DNA from: CAWCQC01 sp963819905
GTDB taxonomy: Bacteria; Actinomycetota; Thermoleophilia; Gaiellales; Gaiellaceae
DNA: 64,000 nt
Direction of reading: 5' to 3'
NCBI GenBank assembly: GCA_963819905.1
Contig: CAWFXP010000001.1
Location: 558,001 to 622,000 of the forward strand
Of this stretch, positions 50,139 through 56,380 are shown piece by piece. Below the pieces are notes generated by a model that was not told where the DNA came from, did no database searches, and saw only the letters and a list, made by a program, of their open reading frames with translations. The stretch's first letter is position 1; each line of letters starts with the position of its first letter. The translations under genes and the position numbers were made by a program.

Positions 50139-50620
50139 TGCGGCGCCTCGGCCTCCTCCTCGTCGCGGTGCTCGTGACCCTCGTCCTGGCCTCACCCGCC
50201 GTCGCGAGCGAGGAGAGCCCGACGCTCGCCGAGCTCGAGAACGAGATCTACTGCCCGACCTGCAACTCGCTGCTCGCACTCTCGAGCTCACCGATCTCGG
50301 AGCGCATGCGCGCGTTCATCTCGACCCGGATCGCCGCCGGCGACACGAAGACCGAGATCAAGGACCAGCTCGTCGACCAGTTCGGCGAGGGCGTGCTCGC
50401 CGCGCCGCCGAAGCGCGGCTTCAACCTGCTCGCCTGGGTCCTCCCGCTCGTCGGGCTGGTCGCGGCGGGCGCCGTCGTCGCTCTGCTCGTCCGGCGCTGG
50501 CGCGACTCGTCGCGGGCCGAGGAGCAGGCTCCGGCCGGGGCGGGCGCCGGCGGAGACCGCCCGCTCGATCCCGAGCTCGAGCGGCGACTCGACGAGGAGC
50601 TCGCCCGCTTCGACGGATAG
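50138..50620 (+). CDS. CcmH/CycL-type cytochrome c biogenesis protein
   Basis: A 160-residue protein: signal sequence, a CcmH three-helix domain with the redox pair YCPTCNSLLALSSSPISERM, then a C-terminal membrane helix (LLAWVLPLVGLVAAGAVVAL) and an acidic tail. It handles apocytochrome c thiols in haem ligation. The ATG at 50138 overlaps the tlpA stop by one base (TGATG). Confidence 0.9.
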   Translation: MRRLGLLLVAVLVTLVLASPAVASEESPTLAELENEIYCPTCNSLLALSSSPISERMRAFISTRIAAGDTKTEIKDQLVDQFGEGVLAAPPKRGFNLLAWVLPLVGLVAAGAVVALLVRRWRDSSRAEEQAPAGAGAGGDRPLDPELERRLDEELARFDG

Positions 50621-50627
50621 CCGGCGG

Positions 50628-51323
50628 ATGGAGGCGAACATCCCGCTCGCCTTCCTGGCCGGGCTGCTGTCCTTCGTGACTCCCTGCGTCCTGCCGCTCG
50701 TCCCGGGCTACCTGGCCACCGTCTCCGGAGACGCCGAGGTCGCGGGCCGGCGGGTCGTTCTCGCAAGCCTCCCGTTCGTGGCCGGGTTCACCGTCGTCTT
50801 CGTCGTCCTCGGGACGCTCATCGCCGGTGCCGGTGGCCTCGTCGACGACCCACGCCTCCTGCGGCAGGTGGCCGGTCTCGTGATCGTCGTCATGGGGCTC
50901 GCGTTCATGGGCCTGCTGCCGCTGCCGTTCCTCGATCGACTCGCCGCGCCGGGCCTCCTCGAGACCGCCCGCGGACGCGGCTCGCGGGCTCTCCTCGGCG
51001 GGGCGTTCGCGGTCTGCGCGGCCCCCTGCGTCGGGCCGGTCCTCGCCTCGATCCTGCTTCTCGCATCGAACACGAGCACGGTCTGGCGCGGCGCGATCCT
51101 GCTCGCGGTCTACTCCCTCGGACTGGCCGTGCCGTTTCTGCTCGTCGGGATCGGCTTCGGCCGCGTCATGACCGCCTCGCGCTGGCTGCGGGACCACTAC
51201 GGCGCGGTGCGCACGGTCAGCGGAGCGATTCTCGTCGCGATCGGGCTGCTCCTCTTCTTCGACCGCTTCTGGTGGCTGAACGTCGGCGTCAGCCGCGCGC
51301 GCGACTTCCTCGGCATCGGCTGA
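50628..51323 (+). CDS. ccdA: CcdA-type thiol-disulfide transporter
   Basis: A 231-residue protein with six membrane helices. FVTPCVLPLVPGYLA and FAVCAAPCVGPVLASILL carry the two cysteine/proline motifs of CcdA/DsbD, which carry electrons from cytoplasmic thioredoxin to TlpA and CcmH. It starts seven bases after ccmH. The 3' end overlaps the convergent DUF309 gene by 35 bases. Confidence 0.93.
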   Translation: MEANIPLAFLAGLLSFVTPCVLPLVPGYLATVSGDAEVAGRRVVLASLPFVAGFTVVFVVLGTLIAGAGGLVDDPRLLRQVAGLVIVVMGLAFMGLLPLPFLDRLAAPGLLETARGRGSRALLGGAFAVCAAPCVGPVLASILLLASNTSTVWRGAILLAVYSLGLAVPFLLVGIGFGRVMTASRWLRDHYGAVRTVSGAILVAIGLLLFFDRFWWLNVGVSRARDFLGIG

Positions 51324-51654
51324 CGGTCACCGGCGCCAGGTCCGGGAAGCGCCCGCGGGCCTCGGCGATCTGCCGCAGGAGGTCGCTCACGTCCAGCTCA
51401 CGATGGCACGGCGCGTACTCCGAGAGCCGCCTGTCCGCCTTCTCGAGCTGACGCTCGCAGCCGACGCGATTCGCCCGGCCGAGCTGATACCAGGCCACGG
51501 CAACGTGCACGAGGCCCTGGAAGAAGTCGCGTTCGGGGCTCTCCGCCGAGCGCCAGGCAGCTTCGAGCTCCTCGTGCGCCTGGAAGTAGCGCCCTGCGGC
51601 GAGCAGCGCGAGGCCGGCTTCGTAGGCGCGGGCGATGCTGTCCGGGCCGCTCAT
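51289..51654 (-). CDS. DUF309 domain-containing protein
   Basis: A 121-residue helical protein. The DUF309 signature is YFQAHEELEAAWRS followed by RDFFQGLVHVAVAWYQL; the His/Glu pairs suggest a metal-binding helical bundle. The enzymatic role is unknown. ATG at 51654. It is divergent from the receiver-like gene by 44 bases and runs into ccdA at its 3' end. Confidence 0.85.
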   Translation of the reverse strand: MSGPDSIARAYEAGLALLAAGRYFQAHEELEAAWRSAESPERDFFQGLVHVAVAWYQLGRANRVGCERQLEKADRRLSEYAPCHRELDVSDLLRQIAEARGRFPDLAPVTVSRCRGSRARG

Positions 51655-51685
51655 CCGGCTCGCCTCAGACCCCTCGAAGGGGTGG

Positions 51686-51691
51686 TACGCT
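51686..51691 (+). promoter_or_regulatory. Leaderless-type -10 box
   Basis: TACGCT ends 7 bases before GTG 51699. Confidence 0.5.
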
Positions 51692-51698
51692 CTCGCGC

Positions 51699-52007
51699 GT
51701 GGCGACGATCCTGGTGGCTGGGGTCGATCTCTTCTTCCGCGGAAAGCTCGACGTGCTCCTCGGGCAGGGCCATCGCCTGATCACCACCGAGAGCATCGAG
51801 GCGCCCGATCTCGTGATCGTCGACATCGCCCGGGTCGACCCCGACGAGGTGGCGGACGCCTATCCGGAGACCCCGATCCTCGGCTTTACGAACCACACCG
51901 ACACCGACGGCTTGCGGCGCGCGAAGGCGGCCGGATTCGACCGCGTGGTCGCCCGTTCGGCGCTCGCCGAGCGGGCCGGGCAGCTGGTCGACGAGCTCGT
52001 GCAGTAG
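51699..52007 (+). CDS. Stand-alone receiver-like protein (truncated or pseudo-receiver)
   Basis: A 102-residue alpha/beta protein with response-regulator layout. Asp10 is in the first loop, Asp42 at the phospho-acceptor position (DLVIVDIARVDP), and Thr64 in GFTNHTD. The conserved lysine before the last helix is replaced (VVARSAL, Arg86). There is no output domain and no histidine kinase nearby. It may be a phosphorylation-independent switch. Fold assigned by eye, so moderate confidence in the label. Confidence 0.68.
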   Translation: MATILVAGVDLFFRGKLDVLLGQGHRLITTESIEAPDLVIVDIARVDPDEVADAYPETPILGFTNHTDTDGLRRAKAAGFDRVVARSALAERAGQLVDELVQ

Positions 52008-52033
52008 CGTCCGTCGGCGTCGCCGCGAGTCGT

Positions 52034-52039
52034 TAGACT
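52034..52039 (+). promoter_or_regulatory. Leaderless-type -10 box of the ferredoxin gene
   Basis: TAGACT ends 7 bases before ATG 52047. Confidence 0.55.
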
Positions 52040-52046
52040 CGCCGTC

Positions 52047-52358
52047 ATGACGTACATCATCTCCGAGCCCTGCATCGACATCAAAGACAAGTCGTGCGTC
52101 GATGTGTGCCCCGTGGACTGCATCCACGAGGCCGGGCGCATGCTCGTCATCGATCCCGAGGAGTGCATCGACTGCGGCGCGTGCGAGCCCGAGTGCCCGG
52201 TCGAGGCGATCTTCCCCGAGGATGCGTTGCCCGAGAAGTGGGAGCCGTTCGTGAAGATCAACTACGCGTATCCCGAAGGCATGGATGTCGTCAACGAGCT
52301 CGTCGAGGCGTACGCGACCGAGCACAACGTCCAGAACCCGCCGCTCGAGTCCCGCTAG
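52047..52358 (+). CDS. fdxA: 7Fe ferredoxin (FdxA-type)
   Basis: A 103-residue electron carrier. Cys9, Cys17, Cys21 and Cys50 can hold a 3Fe-4S cluster, and Cys25 with Cys40, Cys43, Cys46 a 4Fe-4S cluster (CIDIKDKSCVDVCPVDC and CIDCGACEPECP). The C-terminal extension KWEPFVKINYAYPEG is the usual one for actinobacterial FdxA. Its own leaderless promoter precedes it. Confidence 0.93.
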   Translation: MTYIISEPCIDIKDKSCVDVCPVDCIHEAGRMLVIDPEECIDCGACEPECPVEAIFPEDALPEKWEPFVKINYAYPEGMDVVNELVEAYATEHNVQNPPLESR

Positions 52359-52390
52359 CGGGCGAAGCGCCTTCCTCGCTCGACGCACGC

Positions 52391-53641
52391 CTACGCGGGC
52401 GTGAGACGAAGCTCGCGCGGGATCGTGCGCTCGAGACCGACCGCAGCGGCGGCCGCGACGAGGCACACCGCTGCGGCGAGCGGCCAGAGCGCAAACGGGG
52501 CGGCGGCGAGGACGAAGCCGCCGACGGCCGGCCCGACGACGTAGCCGAGCTCCCAGGAGCCGGACGAGACCGCCCAGTAGCGGCCCTCGAGACCGGCCGG
52601 GGCGAGGTCGGCGACCAGCGGCCCGTAGTTCGGGCCGTGGAAGCACTCCCCGAGCCCGTAGACCATCGCGGCCAACGCGAAGGCGAGCGCGGCGGTCGAG
52701 CCCTCGAGCCACGCGCCTCCGCCCTCGACGACCAGCCAGGCGACCGCCCAGAGGAGCGGCGCCAGCGCCAGCGCCCGCAGGCGCGAATGGCCCTCGAGCG
52801 CCTTCGCGACCGGTAGCTGGAAGGTGACGAGCGCGAGCATCGCGGCCAGGAAGATGAGACCGACGCCGGTCTCGCTCACACCCGCTTCGTTCGTCGCGAA
52901 GACCGGCAGAAGCTCGAGCTGTGCATTCCCGACCGCGATCAGGACGACGTTCAGGGTCATGAGGCCCATGAACGCCCGGTGCCGGAGCACGGTGCGGTAG
53001 CCGGCACGCGGCACCGGTTCGCCCTGGCCGGCTGGGCGGGGCGCCTCGGGCGAGGCGACCCCGACGAGGACGAGCGCGTAGAGGAGCGACGTCGCGACGT
53101 TGACGCCGAAGAGCACCGTGAACGTTCCCGGCTCGTCCGTGCGGGCGATCAGTCCGCCGACGAGCCCGCCGAGGCCGAGCCCGAGGTTCATGAACGTTCG
53201 CTGGAGCCCCCAGGCCGCATGGCGCCGTGCAGCGGGAACGAGCCGCGCGAGGAACGTCAGCTGGGCGGGCCAGAAGGCGCCGCCCCCGACGCCGACGAGG
53301 AGGGCGGCGACGAATGCCTGCCACGGTTCCCGGACGAACGGAAAGAGCCCGTACCCGAGGGCGAGTAGCCCGAGGGCGGCCCACAGCATCCGGCGCGGCC
53401 CGACCCGGTCGACCACCGAGCCGACCCCGAGGCCGACGACGAGGCCCGCCGCGCCCATGGTGGCGACGACGAGCCCCGCGGTGCCCAGCCCGATCCCGCG
53501 GACGTTGTGCAGGTAGATGACGACGAACGGGTAGCAGACCCCGGTGCCGAACGCATTGACGAGGAAGCCGAGCTCGAGCGTCCAGGCCGCTCGGGACAGC
53601 CGCGGGTCGAGGCTCGCGACGTAGGCGCGCGCCCGGGTCAC
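52391..53641 (-). CDS. Major facilitator superfamily transporter
   Basis: A 416-residue protein with 12 hydrophobic segments. The motif-A-like loop is GSVVDRVGPRRMLW between helices 2 and 3. The overall pattern resembles MdtH/drug-efflux-like or sugar-like MFS members; substrate unknown. GTG 53641 overlaps the stop of the upstream dehydrogenase gene by four bases (GTGA), so the two are co-translated and the transporter may import that enzyme's substrate or export a related metabolite. Confidence 0.9.
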   Translation of the reverse strand: MTRARAYVASLDPRLSRAAWTLELGFLVNAFGTGVCYPFVVIYLHNVRGIGLGTAGLVVATMGAAGLVVGLGVGSVVDRVGPRRMLWAALGLLALGYGLFPFVREPWQAFVAALLVGVGGGAFWPAQLTFLARLVPAARRHAAWGLQRTFMNLGLGLGGLVGGLIARTDEPGTFTVLFGVNVATSLLYALVLVGVASPEAPRPAGQGEPVPRAGYRTVLRHRAFMGLMTLNVVLIAVGNAQLELLPVFATNEAGVSETGVGLIFLAAMLALVTFQLPVAKALEGHSRLRALALAPLLWAVAWLVVEGGGAWLEGSTAALAFALAAMVYGLGECFHGPNYGPLVADLAPAGLEGRYWAVSSGSWELGYVVGPAVGGFVLAAAPFALWPLAAAVCLVAAAAAVGLERTIPRELRLTPA

Positions 53642-54720
53642 ACGTCGGCCAGCGCCGACCAGACCTCGAGCTTCTGCCGCGTGCGACGGATGACCTCGTC
53701 GGTGAAGCCGGTCGTCGACTCGTGCCCGCCGAGATCGGCTGTCCGGATGCCGGCGGCGACGGCCTCGAGGCTCGCTTCCCGGATCGCGCGCCCTGCGGTC
53801 GACGCTTCCCGGTCGTTCATGTGCGTGAGCAACGCCGCCCCGGCGAGGATCATCGCGAGCGGGTTGGCCACGTTCTTGCCGTAGAGGCCGGGTGCGGTTC
53901 CGTGCGCCGCCTCGGCCATGAGCGCGCGCGGACCGTACTCGTCGTCGAACGCGACGACGAGGGACTCCGAGCCGGCGATCGATCCGAACAGGGGCAGCAC
54001 GAAGTCGCTCAGGATGTCGCCGTCGCGGTTGAGGGCGGGGATGACCATCGGGTCGCCCGCCGAGGCCATGAGCAGCGCGAACGTGGCGTCGATCAGATGC
54101 GGCTCGTAGGGCACCTCGGGATGGCGCGCCGCCGCCGCGTCCATCTCCTCCTTCAGCATGCCCTCGTAGACAGGGCTCACCGTGTACTTCGGCCCCCCGA
54201 ACACCTTTGCGCGCGTGCGCTCCGCGTGCCGGAACGCGAACTCGGCAACCGCACGGCAGACACGGCGCTCGATTCGCTCGGTGCGGAAGGCGGTCTCCGA
54301 CTCGTCGGCGCCCTCGCGCCATTCCTGCGCCCCGTACGCGTCCCCGACGGCCATCCGGACGACCGAGATCGGGGCGTGGACACCGCCCACCGGCGTCACG
54401 CCCGGGATCCGCCGCCCGGTTCGCACGATCACCTGCGCTCCGATCTCCTCCCGGAGGATGCGGTTCGGGCTGCCGACGTCGCCGGCCTTCTCCGGGGTGA
54501 CGGTCGCGGCCTTCAGGCCGAGCCCGGCGTCGACGATCGCCCGTGCCGCCTCGTGCACGATCGCGTTCGCGGTCGCCCGCCGCGACTCGATCGACAGGTC
54601 GAAGCGCGGGAACTCGAGCGCGATTCCGACCACGTCCGGCGCGAGGACGCGGAGTGCCTCCTCGAGCAGCTCTTGACCCGTTTCGTCGCCCTGGAGAACG
54701 ACGATCGTGTGCGTGTCCAT
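53638..54720 (-). CDS. Isocitrate/isopropylmalate dehydrogenase family protein
   Basis: A 360-residue beta-decarboxylating dehydrogenase. GSPNRILREEIG is the substrate-phosphate region, and PISVVRMAVGDAYGAQEW recalls the PIxxGRHAxGDxY block of the eukaryote-type NADP-isocitrate dehydrogenases. ALNRDGDILSDFVLPLF gives the metal-binding aspartates, and HGTAPGLYGKNVANPLAM the cofactor site. GDETGQELLEEAL replaces the usual GDGIGPE opening. It is shorter than type II IDH (about 400-410), so the substrate may differ from isocitrate. ATG at 54720; first of a two-gene operon with the MFS transporter. Confidence 0.87.
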   Translation of the reverse strand: MDTHTIVVLQGDETGQELLEEALRVLAPDVVGIALEFPRFDLSIESRRATANAIVHEAARAIVDAGLGLKAATVTPEKAGDVGSPNRILREEIGAQVIVRTGRRIPGVTPVGGVHAPISVVRMAVGDAYGAQEWREGADESETAFRTERIERRVCRAVAEFAFRHAERTRAKVFGGPKYTVSPVYEGMLKEEMDAAAARHPEVPYEPHLIDATFALLMASAGDPMVIPALNRDGDILSDFVLPLFGSIAGSESLVVAFDDEYGPRALMAEAAHGTAPGLYGKNVANPLAMILAGAALLTHMNDREASTAGRAIREASLEAVAAGIRTADLGGHESTTGFTDEVIRRTRQKLEVWSALADV

Positions 54721-54779
54721 CGCCGGCGAGTCTACCGAGGGCCTGCCTCCCGAAAGCCGCCGAAGGGGCGGAATACGAA

Positions 54780-54792
54780 GCGGGAATCCCGC
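54780..54792. promoter_or_regulatory. Palindrome GCGGGAATCCCGC, possible operator
   Basis: Perfect odd palindrome in the 87-base divergent gap between the dehydrogenase gene and the coiled-coil gene, three bases upstream of a TAGCAG that would be the -10 of the latter. Confidence 0.4.
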
Positions 54793-54807
54793 GTTAGCAG
54801 CAATACC

Positions 54808-55068
54808 ATGGAACAGAGAACGCTCAGAGAGATCGCAATCGAGCGCGACGAGCTCACGCAGCGCCGGACGGCGCTGTGGCACGAGCTGTCGCAGGCTCAC
54901 GATTCCGAGAAGGCGGCCGAGGTGGCCGCGCTGAACGCACGCCTCGAAGAGCTCTGGTCGGAGGCACGCGCGGCCAAGAGCCGGGCGCGGTTCGGCTCGC
55001 AGAAGGACATCCTGACACGCGCCCGGGCACACGAGCGGCTCGAGCGGGATCTCGCGCGGGTGGCCTAG
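54808..55068 (+). CDS. Small coiled-coil protein
   Basis: An 86-residue, strongly helical, highly charged protein with heptad-like spacing (REIAIERDELTQRRTALWHE and AALNARLEELWSEARAAKSR). It is reminiscent of small actinobacterial DUF2630-like proteins, but I cannot assign a family. ATG 54808. The DUF72 gene follows after 14 bases. Confidence 0.7.
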   Translation: MEQRTLREIAIERDELTQRRTALWHELSQAHDSEKAAEVAALNARLEELWSEARAAKSRARFGSQKDILTRARAHERLERDLARVA

Positions 55069-55082
55069 CCCCGCTTCGCGCC

Positions 55083-56057
55083 GTGACGGCCGAGATCCGC
55101 GTCGGCACCTGCTCGTTCGCAGACGAGGCCCTCACGTCGCTCTGGTACCCGCGCGGAACCCGCTCGGGAGAGGATCGGCTGCGCTACTACGCGGAGCGGT
55201 TTCACACGGTCGAGATCGACGCGACGTACTACACGCTCCCGAACGAGGAAGCGACCGCCCGCTGGGCCGAGCGCACGCCGCCGGGATTCGTGTTCCACAT
55301 CAAGGCGTTCGGCGTGATGACCCGTCATCCGGTACGGCTCGAGCAGATGCCGCCCGACCTGCGCGAGGCGGTCGAGGTCGGCCGCTCGGGCAGGGTCGAG
55401 CGCCCGCCGCGGGAGGTTCGCGAGGAGGTCTTCGCGCGCTTCCACCGCGCGCTCGCTCCACTTCGCGAAGCGGGAAAGCTCGGCGGGATTCTGATGCAGT
55501 TTCCTCCGTACGTCGTCCCGCGACCGGAATCGTTCGCCTATCTCGAATGGGCCCAGGAACAGCTCGGCGACGACGAGCTGCTGGTCGAGTTCCGCCATCG
55601 GGCGTGGCTCGACGACGAGCACAGGGAGGAGGTGCTCGCCTTCCTCGAGGAGCGGGGCGCCACGATCGTCATCGTCGACGCCCCGCGCAGCGAGGCGAAG
55701 AACCTTCTGCCGACGGTGGTCGCGACGACGAGCCCGACCGCCTACGTGCGAATGCACGGTCGGAATGCGAGAACGTGGAACATCCGCGGCACGAGCGCCG
55801 CCGAGCGCTTCGACTACCTCTATTCGGAAGACGAGCTCGGCGAGTGGGTCGAGCCGCTCCGCGAGTTGTCCCGGGCGAGCGAGTCGGCCTACGTGCTCTT
55901 CAACAACAATGGACGCAGTCCCGTTCCTGCTCCGTTTGCGCAGTCGCGGCTGACCGGCGAGCCCGACGAGTCCGAGCAGATGTGGGTCGCACAAGCGCCC
56001 GAGAATGCGGTTATGCTTCGGGAGCTCCTCGAGAGGGCGGACGTGCCGGTCATTTGA
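55083..56057 (+). CDS. DUF72 family protein
   Basis: A 324-residue TIM-barrel protein of the DUF72 (YecE) family. Landmarks are VGTCSFADE, the segment FHTVEIDATYYTLPNEEATA, FVFHIKAFGVMTRHP, LGGILMQFPPY, LLVEFRHRAWLDDEH, AYVRMHGRN and YVLFNNNGRS. The conserved acidic and histidine residues suggest an enzyme, but no activity is established. GTG 55083 is the start that places VGTCSF at the N-terminus. Confidence 0.92.
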   Translation: MTAEIRVGTCSFADEALTSLWYPRGTRSGEDRLRYYAERFHTVEIDATYYTLPNEEATARWAERTPPGFVFHIKAFGVMTRHPVRLEQMPPDLREAVEVGRSGRVERPPREVREEVFARFHRALAPLREAGKLGGILMQFPPYVVPRPESFAYLEWAQEQLGDDELLVEFRHRAWLDDEHREEVLAFLEERGATIVIVDAPRSEAKNLLPTVVATTSPTAYVRMHGRNARTWNIRGTSAAERFDYLYSEDELGEWVEPLRELSRASESAYVLFNNNGRSPVPAPFAQSRLTGEPDESEQMWVAQAPENAVMLRELLERADVPVI

Positions 56058-56082
56058 CGGCACATTTTGCCTCGCTTTTCCG

Positions 56083-56088
56083 TATGAT
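56083..56088 (+). promoter_or_regulatory. -10 box of the zinc-ribbon gene
   Basis: TATGAT, 34 bases before ATG 56123. TTGACG at 56054-56059 could be a -35 but the 23-base spacing is too long, so the -35 is uncertain. Confidence 0.5.
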
Positions 56089-56122
56089 CGGCTCCGACGC
56101 GAAGCAAACCAGGGAGGTTCCG

Positions 56123-56317
56123 ATGGCGAAAAAGACAGTGCTCGTGTGCGATGCCTGCAGATCGGAGATCGGGGAGGGGAAAGGCGCAACCCTGAGGCTG
56201 AACTATTCCGACGCGCGGAAGAAGTCGAAGCAGGCCGACCTCTGCGACGATTGCGCCCAGGGGATGCCGGGCGCCTCGGTGGCGCGTCGCGGGCGCCGCC
56301 CGAAGTCGGCAGTCTGA
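56123..56317 (+). CDS. Small zinc-ribbon protein
   Basis: A 64-residue protein with two CxxC knuckles, VCDACRSEIG and LCDDCAQGM, and a basic C-terminus (VARRGRRPKSAV). The start MAKKTVLVCDAC resembles small actinobacterial zinc-binding proteins of unknown role found near nucleoid proteins. GGGAGG lies a few bases before ATG 56123. Likely nucleic-acid or protein binding (inference). Confidence 0.78.
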   Translation: MAKKTVLVCDACRSEIGEGKGATLRLNYSDARKKSKQADLCDDCAQGMPGASVARRGRRPKSAV

Positions 56318-56367
56318 GCCGTCGGGTAGCCGACCTCCGGCCGATCGGAGGCGTCCCGGCCGGGCAG

Positions 56368-56373
56368 TAGGAT
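56368..56373 (+). promoter_or_regulatory. Leaderless-type -10 box of the addB-addA operon
   Basis: TAGGAT ends 7 bases before GTG 56381. Confidence 0.5.
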
Positions 56374-56380
56374 AGGCGGG

